From NCBI RefSeq assembly GCF_900129795.1, contig NZ_FQWW01000002.1, positions 558,001 through 622,000 on the forward strand: 64,000 nt of DNA. The letters run 5' to 3'. Both the position numbers and the translations under genes were made by a program. Position 1 is the first letter of the stretch; each line of letters opens with the position of its first letter. Below are positions 42,679-52,294 of this stretch, one piece after another. The notes under the pieces are model-generated. The model saw only the letters and a program-made list of their open reading frames with translations, ran no database searches and was not told the DNA's origin. Origin of the DNA: Flavobacterium sp. CF108. GTDB lineage: Bacteria; Bacteroidota; Bacteroidia; Flavobacteriales; Flavobacteriaceae.

Positions 42679-43863
42679 CTATTTCTTTACAGAGAATTTA
42701 AAGGTAGTTTTAGTTTTGTACTTTTCTCCCGGGTTTAAAACCGTTGTTGGGAAATTTTTCTGGTTTGGAGAATCCGGATAATGTTCTGTTTCTAAACAAA
42801 GTCCAGTTCTGTGTCCGTATGTTTTTCCGTCGCGTGTTGGTAAAGTTCCATCAAGGAAATTTCCTGAGTAAAACTGAATTCCAGGTTCGTCTGTCGTCAT
42901 TTCCAAAACTCTTCCGCTTGGTGCGTGGTATACTTTTGCAATGATTGTTTTTCCTTTTTCAGGATTGTTCAATACCCAGCAATGATCGTAGCCTTTTCCT
43001 CTTATTAATTGTTCGTTTTTAACTTCGATGTCTTTTCCAATTAATTTTGGAGTTCTGAAATCGAAAGGCGTATTGGCAACATCTTCTAATTTTCCTGTTG
43101 GAATTAAAGTCGCATCAACCGGCACAATTTTATCAGCATTTAAAGTCAATTCATGATCTAAGATTGTTTTAGAAAAATCTCCCGATAAATTGAAATAGGT
43201 ATGCTGTGTTAAATTAACAACCGTTTTTTTATCAGTTTCTGCTTCATATAAAACTTCTAATTCATTATTATTTGTCAATGTATAAGTTACAAAAACTTTT
43301 AGGTTTCCTGGATAACCTTCTTCCATATCTTTACTTAAATAAGATAATTTTAAAGAAGCTGTTTCACCAGATTTAGCCTCATCTGCTTTCCAAACAACAT
43401 TAAAATATCCTTGTGGCCCACCGTGCAAAGCATTTGGTGCATTGTTTATAGCTAACTGATATTCTTTTCCATCTAGTGAAAATTTCCCTTTCGCAATTCG
43501 GTTTCCGTATCTTCCAATTAAAGCTCCAAAAAATGGATTTTCTTTTTCATATTGTGCCAAAGAATTAAATCCGGTAACTACATTTTCAAAAACTCCTTCT
43601 TTATTTGGCACTTTCAAATCTGTAATTCTTCCTCCAAAAGTGATGATATCGACTTCCATCCCATTTTGGTTTTTCAGTTTATAACTGTCGACTTTTTCTC
43701 CTTTAGCAGTTGTTCCGTAAGAAGATTTTTCAATTGTAACCTTAGCTTTTTGATCTGAAGAAACTGTAGTGTCATCCATTTTTTTATCGTTTTTGCATTG
43801 AACTGAAACTAAAGCCAGACTTAACAGGCCGATTCCAAAAAAACAACGTTTTAATACATTCAT
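42679..43863 (-). CDS. galM: Aldose 1-epimerase (lipoprotein)
   Basis: Speeds interconversion of alpha and beta sugar anomers. The active-site His is in VVNLTQHTYFNLSGD and the Glu in GLCLETEHYPDSPNQ. A lipobox (ALVSVQCKND) places it in the envelope, where it may process freed arabinose before uptake. Length 394 is normal for Bacteroidota lipoprotein GalM. It is the last gene of the ara group (araB, araD, araA, galM), 120 bases after araA, and is followed by a terminator. It may act on L-arabinose as well as galactose. Confidence 0.94.
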   Translation of the reverse strand: MNVLKRCFFGIGLLSLALVSVQCKNDKKMDDTTVSSDQKAKVTIEKSSYGTTAKGEKVDSYKLKNQNGMEVDIITFGGRITDLKVPNKEGVFENVVTGFNSLAQYEKENPFFGALIGRYGNRIAKGKFSLDGKEYQLAINNAPNALHGGPQGYFNVVWKADEAKSGETASLKLSYLSKDMEEGYPGNLKVFVTYTLTNNNELEVLYEAETDKKTVVNLTQHTYFNLSGDFSKTILDHELTLNADKIVPVDATLIPTGKLEDVANTPFDFRTPKLIGKDIEVKNEQLIRGKGYDHCWVLNNPEKGKTIIAKVYHAPSGRVLEMTTDEPGIQFYSGNFLDGTLPTRDGKTYGHRTGLCLETEHYPDSPNQKNFPTTVLNPGEKYKTKTTFKFSVKK

Positions 43864-43983
43864 AAATAATATTTTTTTGATTATTGTAAAAAGTAAAATG
43901 TGAAAAGCTTAAAAGTAACAAATTTTAAGACAAAAAATAAAACCTTTGAACCTTTACAACTTAGAACCTCAGCACCTTAAAAA

Positions 43984-45492
43984 TTAAAGTCCATGCTGAA
44001 ACAAATGATAATAAGCTTCGTTAGCATTAATTTTATCTTTAAAATCTCTTACCGTCGTTTTTTCATCAATGACTAATAATTCGATTCCGGCAATATCTGC
44101 GAAGTCTTCCATATATTCGGTTGTTAATGACTGACTGTAAACCGTATGGTGCGCTCCTCCGGCTAAAATCCAAGCCGTTGCTGCGATCTCAAGGTTAGGT
44201 TTGCAATCCCATAAAACTCTTGCAACTGGTAATTTTGGCAATTCAGCCATTGGTTTAACTGCTTCAACTTCGTTTACAATTAAACGGAAACGGGTTCCCA
44301 TATCCACCAATGAAACATTGATCGCATCTCCTGCAGGTGAATTAAACACCAAACGTGCAGGATCTTCTTTACCTCCAATTCCTAAAGGATGTACTTCGCA
44401 AGAAGGTTTTCCATCAGCGATTGATGGACAAATTTCTAACATGTGTGATCCTAAAACATATGATTTTTGCGGTGTGAAATGGTACGTATAATCTTCCATA
44501 AAAGAGGTTCCGCCTTCAAGACCAATATTCATTACTTTTAAAGCCCTTACCATTGCCGCTGTTTTCCAATCTCCTTCACCACCAAATCCATAACCATCGG
44601 CCATTAATCTTTGTGTTGCAATTCCTGGTAATTGCTTCCAAACACCAAGGTTTTCGAAAGTATCTGTAAAAGCACCGAAACCTCCTTCTTCAAGGAAAGC
44701 TCTTAAACCTAATTCAATTTTTGCCGCTTCCGCTAAAGAACTTCTTTGCGCTCCGCCTTCTTTTAAAGAATCTGTTAAAGTATAAGAAGACTCATAAACA
44801 GCTAATAAATCAGTTAGTTGTTTGTCTGTTACTTTTTCAATATGTTTGGTAACATCCGAAGAATCGTAACCGTTTACTGAAACTCCGAAACGAATCTGAG
44901 CCTCCACTTTATCTCCTTCTGTAACGGCAACTTCACGCATATTGTCTCCAATACGAGCTACTTTTAGGTTTTGAAGTTCATCCCAGCCAAGGACAACTCT
45001 TGACCAGATTCCTAATTGTTTTTGAACCCTTTGATCTTCCCAATGTCCAACAACCACTTTACGTTTTTTACGTAATCTTGACATGATAAAACCAAATTCA
45101 CGATCTCCGTGAGCAGATTGATTTAAGTTCATGAAATCCATATCGATAGATCCCCACGGAATTTCAGCATTGTATTGTGTATGTAAATGACATAATGGTT
45201 TTTTCAAAATACTTAAACCGCCAATCCACATTTTTGCCGGTGAAAAAGTATGCATCCAAGCAATAATTCCGATACAGTTTTTCTCTGAATTCGCAGCCAA
45301 ACAAACATCTAAAATCTGTGAAGGCGATTTCACCACATCTTTGTAAACCACTTTTACTGGAATTGAAGACGAAGCATCTAATCCTTTTGCAATTATCTGC
45401 GAATGTTCTGCAACTTTTCTTAGTGTTTCTTCACCGTATAATTCCTGGCTTCCTACTACAAACCATACTTCTTTTTGAGATATATCAATCAT
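43984..45492 (-). CDS. araA: L-arabinose isomerase
   Basis: Converts L-arabinose to L-ribulose, the first cytosolic step. The 502-residue sequence opens [18 protein letters not shown], typical of AraA, with [20 protein letters not shown] and, in the catalytic region, [20 protein letters not shown] and [12 protein letters not shown]. The C-terminus [17 protein letters not shown] is family-typical. Flanked by araD and galM on the same strand, with gaps of 112 and 120 bases. The short gap before it contains only a low-complexity stretch. Confidence 0.97.
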   Translation of the reverse strand: MIDISQKEVWFVVGSQELYGEETLRKVAEHSQIIAKGLDASSSIPVKVVYKDVVKSPSQILDVCLAANSEKNCIGIIAWMHTFSPAKMWIGGLSILKKPLCHLHTQYNAEIPWGSIDMDFMNLNQSAHGDREFGFIMSRLRKKRKVVVGHWEDQRVQKQLGIWSRVVLGWDELQNLKVARIGDNMREVAVTEGDKVEAQIRFGVSVNGYDSSDVTKHIEKVTDKQLTDLLAVYESSYTLTDSLKEGGAQRSSLAEAAKIELGLRAFLEEGGFGAFTDTFENLGVWKQLPGIATQRLMADGYGFGGEGDWKTAAMVRALKVMNIGLEGGTSFMEDYTYHFTPQKSYVLGSHMLEICPSIADGKPSCEVHPLGIGGKEDPARLVFNSPAGDAINVSLVDMGTRFRLIVNEVEAVKPMAELPKLPVARVLWDCKPNLEIAATAWILAGGAHHTVYSQSLTTEYMEDFADIAGIELLVIDEKTTVRDFKDKINANEAYYHLFQHGL

Positions 45493-45604
45493 GTCTTTTG
45501 TTTATTTTGTTTCAAGTTTCAGGTTTGCTTCGCCTGTTCGAGCATAGCTCTCGAGTCAAGTTGAAATCCTAAATCTAAAATCGTTAATCTAAAATCTAAA
45601 ATTA

Positions 45605-46306
45605 TTATTGTCCGTAATACGAATCTTTTCCGTGTTTGCGGTTGTAATGTTTCTTAATTAATGAATCTTTTAATTTTGGTGCATTTGGATTTATTTGCAA
45701 AGTCAGATACGCCATTTCTGCTACAACTTCCAGAACTTTACTGTTGTAAACTGCTTTTGCTGCGTTTTTTCCCCATGCAAACGGACCGTGATTTCCTATC
45801 AGGATCATTTCTACTTCTTCATAAGAAAGATTTTTTTCTTTGAAACAATCCAAAATCTGAATTCCGGTATTGTGTTCATAGTTTCCTTCGATAAGCGAAT
45901 CTGCCATCGGTGGCGCACACGGAATATCAGCTGTTAAATGGTCTGCATGTGTTGTTCCGAAAATTGGAATATCACGTTGTGATTGCGCCCAAGCAACTGA
46001 ATAAGTCGCATGTGTATGCGCAACGCCGCCAATATTTGGCCAGTGTTTGTATAAATAAGCATGCGTTTTCGTGTCAGATGACGGACGCATGGTTCCTTCA
46101 ATAATGTTGTTGTCAAAATCGACAATCACAATATCTTCCGGTTTTAAATCTTCGTAAGGAACACCGCTTGGTTTAATAGCAAAAACACCATTTTTTCTGT
46201 CCACGGCGCTCACATTTCCAAAAGTGTACACTACCAAATTCAATGCATTTAACTGCATGTTGGCTTCGTAACATTCTTGTTTTAAATCTTTATAAAGAGA
46301 GTTCAT
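45605..46306 (-). CDS. araD: L-ribulose-5-phosphate 4-epimerase
   Basis: Converts L-ribulose-5-phosphate to D-xylulose-5-phosphate, which enters the pentose phosphate pathway. The class II aldolase-type zinc site is in IGGVAHTHATYSVAWAQSQ, with a third His in MILIGNHGPFAWG; ADIPCAPPM is also conserved. The start at 46306 (MNSLYKDLKQECYEAN) gives the normal 233 residues and overlaps the end of araB by 17 bases, showing translational coupling. A longer in-frame start twelve codons upstream is less likely. Confidence 0.96.
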   Translation of the reverse strand: MNSLYKDLKQECYEANMQLNALNLVVYTFGNVSAVDRKNGVFAIKPSGVPYEDLKPEDIVIVDFDNNIIEGTMRPSSDTKTHAYLYKHWPNIGGVAHTHATYSVAWAQSQRDIPIFGTTHADHLTADIPCAPPMADSLIEGNYEHNTGIQILDCFKEKNLSYEEVEMILIGNHGPFAWGKNAAKAVYNSKVLEVVAEMAYLTLQINPNAPKLKDSLIKKHYNRKHGKDSYYGQ

Positions 46307-47981
46307 GTTCCGATATTTTAAGGTTTGGATCTGCAAAAGCACTTAATTGTTCGTATCCTAAAAGCAGTTTATGATACGCTGCTACTTTATCTAATTGAGG
46401 AAAATATTCTCCATCGAAATCACTTCCTATTTTTTGACTTGCTTCAATTACGTTTGGATAAATTCCGGCTGCAACTGCTGCGTAAATTGCTGCTCCTAAA
46501 GCCGGAGTTTGATCTGAAGCTGCAATTTTAATTGGCTTGTTTAAAACATTTGCCAAAGTCTGCATGATGAAAGGAGATTTACGGGCAACACCACCAATTC
46601 CGATAACACTGTCGATTTTTACACCTTCTTCTTCAAAACGATCTACAATTTTCTTCGCTCCAAAGCAGATTGCATTTACTAAAGCTTTGAAAATATGCGG
46701 TGCTTTTGTCCCTAAAGAAAGATTTGAAATCGCACTTTTTAATTCTTGGTTTGCATCTGGAGTTCTGCGTCCGTTGATCCAGTCTAAAGCAATTGGGAGA
46801 CTTTCTGAAACCGGAATTTTCTCTGCTTCTTTTGTCAATTCTACAATTAATTTATCGCTGAATTCTTCTCTTAATTGTTCTTTTTGAGCGTCATTTAAAA
46901 CGGCTGAAGAACCTAATAGATGTTCTGTTGGCCAAAGCAATAATTCTTTGTACCAAGCCAATAAATCTCCAAAAGCAGATTGTCCGGCTTCTAAACCAAT
47001 AAATCCCGGAATTACAGAACCGTCTACCTGTCCGCAGATTCCGCGAACAGTTTTTGTTCCAACTTCATCATAAGAACCAACTAGAATATCACAAGTTGAA
47101 GTTCCCATAACACGAACTAAAGTATTCTCTCCAATTTTAGCTCCAACAGCTCCTGAATGTGCATCGAAAGTTCCAACAGCCACAACAGTTTCTGTAGAAA
47201 GTCCTAAACGATCTGCCCATTCTTTGCTTAAATTTCCTGCTGATAAATCAGATGTATAGGTTTCATCGTATAAATTTCCGCGCAGCTGTGCTAAATACGG
47301 ATGTAATTTTTCTAAGAATTCAACCGGAGGAAGTCCGTTCCAGTCTGCGTGCCACATGGCTTTGTGTCCTGCAGCGCAACGGCTTCTTTTAAATGTTTTT
47401 AAATCTTTGTCTTCAATTAATAAATAGGTCATTAAATCGCAATGTTCCATCCAAGTGTGCGCTGCATTTCGAACCGCTTCGTCTTGTCTTGCAATGTGAA
47501 GGATTTTTGCCCAAAACCATTCTGAAGAATAAATCCCGCCCACATATTTAGTAACGTCTTCTCCGCCCCAGCTTACTGCCAGTTCATTGATTTCGTTTGC
47601 TTCATTTATTGCTGTATGATCTTTCCATAAAACCATCATTGCATTTGGGTTTTCTTCAAAACCTTTTGTCAATGCAAGAGGAGTTCCGTCTTTTGTAACC
47701 GGAACCGGAGAAGATCCTGTTGTATCAATACAAATTCCACGAACCAGTTTTGGATCAACTTTACTTTCTTTTATAACAGTTTGAATTGTAATTTCCAGAC
47801 CTTCAATATGGTCTAAAGGATGCTGACGAAATTGATTTATAGATGCGTCACAATATTGCTTGTTTTTCCATCTTTTGTAATGAGAAACATTAGATGCTAA
47901 TTCCTGTCCATTTTCAGTATCGATAAGCACCGCACGAACAGAATCTGTTCCGTAGTCTAATCCTATTACGTAATTTTTCAT
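46290..47981 (-). CDS. araB: Ribulokinase
   Basis: Phosphorylates L-ribulose with ATP. It is a 563-residue FGGY-family kinase: GLDYGTDSVRAVLIDTENG at the N-terminus, DTTGSSPVPVTKDGTP, a central GTFDAHSGAVGAKIGENTL, and the ATP-site GIGGVARKSPFIMQTL. First of araB-araD-araA-galM. Its promoter region carries TATATTTG (complement of 48005-48012) with a TTG 23 bases upstream, and a palindrome of the form AAGTGT-N7-ACACTT overlaps that upstream element, so repression by an arabinose-responsive protein is likely. Confidence 0.97.
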   Translation of the reverse strand: MKNYVIGLDYGTDSVRAVLIDTENGQELASNVSHYKRWKNKQYCDASINQFRQHPLDHIEGLEITIQTVIKESKVDPKLVRGICIDTTGSSPVPVTKDGTPLALTKGFEENPNAMMVLWKDHTAINEANEINELAVSWGGEDVTKYVGGIYSSEWFWAKILHIARQDEAVRNAAHTWMEHCDLMTYLLIEDKDLKTFKRSRCAAGHKAMWHADWNGLPPVEFLEKLHPYLAQLRGNLYDETYTSDLSAGNLSKEWADRLGLSTETVVAVGTFDAHSGAVGAKIGENTLVRVMGTSTCDILVGSYDEVGTKTVRGICGQVDGSVIPGFIGLEAGQSAFGDLLAWYKELLLWPTEHLLGSSAVLNDAQKEQLREEFSDKLIVELTKEAEKIPVSESLPIALDWINGRRTPDANQELKSAISNLSLGTKAPHIFKALVNAICFGAKKIVDRFEEEGVKIDSVIGIGGVARKSPFIMQTLANVLNKPIKIAASDQTPALGAAIYAAVAAGIYPNVIEASQKIGSDFDGEYFPQLDKVAAYHKLLLGYEQLSAFADPNLKISEHELSL

Positions 47982-48004
47982 TCGAAATTAATTTTAAATA
48001 ATGA

Positions 48005-48047
48005 CAAATATAATTATAAATAATTTATAAGTGTACAAAAAACACTT
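48005..48047 (-). promoter_or_regulatory. araB promoter with overlapping palindromic operator
   Basis: The minus-strand -7 box TATATTTG is at 48005-48012 and the TTG at 48036-48038 (23-base spacer). The palindrome AAGTGT-ACAAAAA-ACACTT at 48029-48047 covers the TTG. Confidence 0.6.
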
Positions 48048-48115
48048 AATAAAATATGGCCTTTGAATTTTTACAAATAATGCATCAAAACAAGGGTTTA
48101 AGATCAAAACAAAAA

Positions 48116-48138
48116 ATAAATGTTAGTGTTACATTTAT
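48116..48138. promoter_or_regulatory. Second palindrome upstream of araB
   Basis: ATAAATGT-TAGTGTT-ACATTTAT: eight-base perfect arms with a seven-base spacer, 89 bases from the first site and of the same AARTGT-N7-ACAYTT form. Confidence 0.55.
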
Positions 48139-48148
48139 TACATTGCGA

Positions 48149-50134
48149 TTATTTCATCTTAATTTTCAAAACTGAAACTGAGTATGCTGGAAAATCATAT
48201 TGAACTTTGTTTCCAGACACTTTAAATTCGCTTTCTTTTGGGCTGATTTTAGTCGGATTTTCAAAAGAATTCTCATCATTTATTCCATCTCCTTTTAAAA
48301 TTACTGCCGTTCCTTTTGAATCTAATTTTGCTCCTTTTATATCAATTGAAACATTTTGAGAATTGGCTGCAGTATTTACAATTTTCAGAATTATTTCTTT
48401 AGAATTCGCATCTTTTACCGCAGATGCAAACAAATCATTTTGGCCTGTAACAGCTTTTCCGTCTTTTGTAATGTTGATTAATTCTGTTCCTTTATTGTTT
48501 GAGAATAACTTTTGAACATAATAGTTTGGCGTTCCGTACGATTGTAAATTGTTGAACCAAATCATGTCCGGCGTCCATTGCCAGCCTTCTACGTGAGCTA
48601 ATAATGGCGCATAAGAGGTTAAATGAACAACCTCAGCATTTCGTTCCATTCCGGTCATGAAAGCGGCTTCAGAGAAAGCACATTCCCAATTGTTTTTGTT
48701 ATCAGGACTTGCAATAGCAACACTTTGCGCTGCATATTCTCCGGCAAAAATCTTTGGTCCTTTTCGGTCATAATTATCGTAACGTGTTACATTTTTACGA
48801 AACCAAGCCGGGTCTTTATAGTAATGTTCATCAACAATTTCTGCGTTTAACTGCTTCAATTCTTTCATGCCGTAATCATAAAAATCTCCGTCAGGAAATG
48901 GTCCTGTTCCAGACACAATTGTAATGTTTGGATATTTCGCTTTAATAGCTTTTTGAAACACTTTAAAACGCTCGATATAATCTGGCCCCCATTGCTCATT
49001 TCCAACTCCTATGAATCTTAAGTTGAATGGTTTTGGATGTCCCATATCGGCTCTGACTTTTCCCCATGCTGTTTCTGCTCCGCCATTTGCAAATTCGATT
49101 AAGTCTAATGCATCCTGCACATAAGGATCTAACTGATCCATCGGAACTAATTGTCCGGTGTTAAACTGACATGCCATTCCGCAGCTTAAAATGGGAAGCG
49201 GAGAAGCGCCAATATCTTCTGAAAGCTGAAAATATTCGAAAAATCCTAAACCAAAACTTTGGAAATAATCCGGTGCGGGTCTGTGTGCAAATTCCATATT
49301 CCAGCGGTTTACTGCGGTTTCTCTTTCTTCAACATTTCCAACTGATTTTTTCCATTGATAACGTTCTGCCAAAGTTCTTCCTTCAACAATACAGCCTCCT
49401 GGAAAACGCAAAAATCCCGGTTTCAAATCGTATAATAATTGTACTAAATCTTTACGAAGTCCGTTTTTTCTTCCTGCCCAGGTATCTTCTGGAAATAATG
49501 AAATATTGTCTAAATCAACTACGCCATTTCCTTCAAAAGTGATTTTGAGTTTTGCTTTGGCTTCTGTTGCATTTGATGTTAATTGTGCCGTATAATTTGA
49601 CCAGTCATTTGATGTTGGAATAACCGAAGTTTCTCCTACAACTTTATTGTCTTTATCAATAAACTGGAATTTTATTTTCGAAATATTTCCAGAAACTTTT
49701 GATGCTTTTAAAGTCAAATTGTATTTCAAATCTTTTTTAATTCCCATTCCTCTGAAACCTTCGTTTATGAGCTGATATCCATTGGCATCATTAATCGTAA
49801 CTCTGCAATAATTGTGATTGGTTCCTTTTTGAGAATATTGAATTACAGCTGCAATTCCAGATTGCTGGTTTAGTTTATGGCGGTCGCTGTTTGGTTCGTT
49901 CCATCCCATCATTGGAAATAGAAATTCAAATGATCTGTTTTTGATCATTTCGGCGTATAATCCTCCATCAGCAGCAAAATTGATGTCTTCAAAAAATACT
50001 CCGTACATCGTCGGTTGAATTTTCGTGATGGTTTTGGATGCGTCTACTTCAAAATTGTTTTTTTGTGCCGATGTGTAAATGCTCGTCAGCAAGGCTCCGC
50101 AAAGAGTAATTTTGGTAATTAAATTGGGCTTCAT
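48149..50134 (-). CDS. GH51 alpha-L-arabinofuranosidase with carbohydrate-binding insert
   Basis: Exported glycosidase that releases terminal alpha-L-arabinofuranose. The signal peptide ends at IYTSAQ. Residues 90-215 look like a CBM4_9-type beta-sandwich inserted before the barrel. The acid/base Glu380 is in FIGVGNEQWGPDY and the nucleophile Glu466 in KIFAGEYAAQ, the standard GH51 pair. A C-terminal beta domain ends VSVLKIKMK. At 661 residues it is larger than the second GH51 in this locus (56127-57671), so the two probably differ in substrate. Last glycosidase before the ara genes. Confidence 0.95.
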   Translation of the reverse strand: MKPNLITKITLCGALLTSIYTSAQKNNFEVDASKTITKIQPTMYGVFFEDINFAADGGLYAEMIKNRSFEFLFPMMGWNEPNSDRHKLNQQSGIAAVIQYSQKGTNHNYCRVTINDANGYQLINEGFRGMGIKKDLKYNLTLKASKVSGNISKIKFQFIDKDNKVVGETSVIPTSNDWSNYTAQLTSNATEAKAKLKITFEGNGVVDLDNISLFPEDTWAGRKNGLRKDLVQLLYDLKPGFLRFPGGCIVEGRTLAERYQWKKSVGNVEERETAVNRWNMEFAHRPAPDYFQSFGLGFFEYFQLSEDIGASPLPILSCGMACQFNTGQLVPMDQLDPYVQDALDLIEFANGGAETAWGKVRADMGHPKPFNLRFIGVGNEQWGPDYIERFKVFQKAIKAKYPNITIVSGTGPFPDGDFYDYGMKELKQLNAEIVDEHYYKDPAWFRKNVTRYDNYDRKGPKIFAGEYAAQSVAIASPDNKNNWECAFSEAAFMTGMERNAEVVHLTSYAPLLAHVEGWQWTPDMIWFNNLQSYGTPNYYVQKLFSNNKGTELINITKDGKAVTGQNDLFASAVKDANSKEIILKIVNTAANSQNVSIDIKGAKLDSKGTAVILKGDGINDENSFENPTKISPKESEFKVSGNKVQYDFPAYSVSVLKIKMK

Positions 50135-50202
50135 TTTTTTATATTTATGTTTTTATGGCACGCAGATGACGCGGATAAAAACGGATTTTTAATTTTTTGT
50201 TC

Positions 50203-50290
50203 TCCTGCAAGGTTTCCAAAACCTTGTAGGTATTATTAAGTTCCTTAAGTTTAAAAATTAAACCTACAAGGTTTTGGAAACCTTGCAGGA
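50203..50290. repeat. Nested inverted repeat between GH51 and GH127 genes
   Basis: Perfect 29-base arms (50203-50231 and 50262-50290) beginning TCCTGCAAGGTTTCC and ending GGAAACCTTGCAGGA. Each arm is itself nearly palindromic (CAAGGTTTCCAAAACCTTG), so four hairpins are possible. REPIN-like. A GATGACGCGGAT fragment precedes it at about 50165. Confidence 0.75.
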
Positions 50291-50298
50291 ATAGAATC

Positions 50299-52281
50299 TT
50301 AGTTCTTATAGTCCAACCAAACTTTCATTTTCCCAACTCCGCGATTTGACCAAGAATAATATGGAATTGCTTTGAATTTTTCATTTTCGATGACGTTTAC
50401 GCCTTGCAATAAATTGGCTTCTTTTTTTACTTTGAAAGTATCTTCAGACGCTACATTTATTTTGTCGAAATTGGTTTTGTTGTCGATTTCTTCTACGGCG
50501 TAAACGATTGGGCCATATTCTAAAGAGACTTTATTTTTATTAGTTTCTACTTTTGAATTCGTTTCTACTTCCTGAACTTCCATTGGGAAATTAAGATTGA
50601 TTTTGTCGCCTTTTTTCCAATTTCTTGTAATGATATAATATCCATTTTCAGGCTGAATTGTCAATGTTTCTCCATTCAAACTAATAGTTGGTTTTTGGGT
50701 TGAAGCTTTTTTATAAGAATATAAATCGCCCGGCAAAACTTCATTTCTTGCCCAGCCCGGAACTCTAAGTTTAATTGTGAATTGGCTTTCTTTTTTCGGG
50801 TTAACCGAAATATTTATTTTTCCGTTCCAAGGATATCCGGTTTGTTGAGAAATCTGTAAATCGGTTTTTCCTAAAGTGAAAAAGGCATTGTTTGAAGCGT
50901 ACAAATTCACATATAAAACATCTTTTGATTTCGAATAAATAAGTCCCGGAATTGACGGAATAAAACGAATTAAATTAGTCGGACAGCAAGAACAATCAAA
51001 CCAAGCCTGACGTGTGCAGGAACCTCTGTTTGATTTAAAAACACCATCAGCTTCTAAAGCATTCGGATAGAAAAACTCTTTTCCATCTAATGAAATTCCA
51101 GAAATTAAACCATTGTACATTGTTCTTTCGATCACATCAAAATATTGTGATTTTCCGTATAAATTATGCAGTCTGTGGTTCCAGTATACATCACCAATTG
51201 CGGCGCAGGTTTCGTTGTATGCGGTTAAGTTTGGTAATTCATAATTGGCTCCAAAAGCTTCTCCGTCGTGTCTTGAACCAATTCCGCCTGTGATGTACAT
51301 TTTCTTGTTCACCATGTTTTCCCATAAATTATTTACGGCATTGGTATAACCTTTATCTTTTGTCATTGCAGCAATATCTGTCATTCCTGCGTACATATAA
51401 ACGGCTCTTACAGCATGGCCAACTACTTCATTTTGCTGTATAACCGGAATATGATCTTGTGCATATTCGCCATATAATTTATGATTGTTCGGATTTCCGC
51501 GATTGTCTAAATAGTATTTTGCCAATTTTAGATACTCTTCTTTTCCCGTAATTTGATACAATTTGATTAAACCCGTTTCTACAATTTGATGCCCTGGAAC
51601 TCCTTTTACCTGACCAGGTTTATCGCCAAAAGTTTTCACTAATAAATCGGCATTTTTGATAGCAATATCAAGAAAATTTCGTTTTCCGGTTGCTTCAAAA
51701 TGCACAACAGCTGCTTCGATCAAATGTCCTGCATTATAGCATTCGTGACTAATTTGCAATGATTCCCAACGTTTCCCTTCGATTACCGGAACCCACGGCG
51801 CTGGCGGTTTTGCGGGATTTATAGTTCTCCATGTGGTTAAATAACCGTCTTTTTCCTGACCAATTTTTACAATGGCAATTAGAGAATCTAAAACTCTTTC
51901 AAGCTTCGGATTTGGAGCTGAGATTAAAGTGTTTGATGCGCCTTCGATAATTTTATAAACATCAGTATCGTCAAAAGGCATTTGCCCGCGAACTTCTCCT
52001 GTTTTTTGTTTTCCGGCGATTAAGAAATTTTCGAAACGGCCTTCTTCGCTACATTTTTGAATAGCGTATGCAATCGTAACTTCCTGCACTCTTTTGATAA
52101 TTGGAAGCCAAAATGAATCGGTCAATTTTACATTTTGAATATTTACGGGCTCTATTTCATAACCCGCTTTTAATGCCGAAGTTTTAGTAGACTGCACTGC
52201 ATCGTTTTTGGTTTCTTTACAGGAAATCAAAACGAGGAGTGTGATAAAAACTGGTATTAATGTGAAAGTATATTTTTTCAT
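50299..52281 (-). CDS. GH127 beta-L-arabinofuranosidase-type lipoprotein
   Basis: A 660-residue glycoside hydrolase of the GH127 (DUF1680) family, whose characterised members release beta-L-arabinofuranose through a cysteine nucleophile held by zinc. The zinc/cysteine cluster is WFDCSCCPTNLIRFIPSI, with the acidic partner in YELPNLTAYNETCAAIG. A lipobox (LLVLISCKETK) anchors it in the envelope. It is 13 bases upstream of nothing in its strand but follows the GH43 gene at 52295 by only 13 bases, so they are co-expressed. Its presence suggests a substrate with beta-linked arabinofuranose, beyond plain arabinan. Confidence 0.93.
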   Translation of the reverse strand: MKKYTFTLIPVFITLLVLISCKETKNDAVQSTKTSALKAGYEIEPVNIQNVKLTDSFWLPIIKRVQEVTIAYAIQKCSEEGRFENFLIAGKQKTGEVRGQMPFDDTDVYKIIEGASNTLISAPNPKLERVLDSLIAIVKIGQEKDGYLTTWRTINPAKPPAPWVPVIEGKRWESLQISHECYNAGHLIEAAVVHFEATGKRNFLDIAIKNADLLVKTFGDKPGQVKGVPGHQIVETGLIKLYQITGKEEYLKLAKYYLDNRGNPNNHKLYGEYAQDHIPVIQQNEVVGHAVRAVYMYAGMTDIAAMTKDKGYTNAVNNLWENMVNKKMYITGGIGSRHDGEAFGANYELPNLTAYNETCAAIGDVYWNHRLHNLYGKSQYFDVIERTMYNGLISGISLDGKEFFYPNALEADGVFKSNRGSCTRQAWFDCSCCPTNLIRFIPSIPGLIYSKSKDVLYVNLYASNNAFFTLGKTDLQISQQTGYPWNGKINISVNPKKESQFTIKLRVPGWARNEVLPGDLYSYKKASTQKPTISLNGETLTIQPENGYYIITRNWKKGDKINLNFPMEVQEVETNSKVETNKNKVSLEYGPIVYAVEEIDNKTNFDKINVASEDTFKVKKEANLLQGVNVIENEKFKAIPYYSWSNRGVGKMKVWLDYKN

Positions 52282-52294
52282 TCTATTGGTTATT

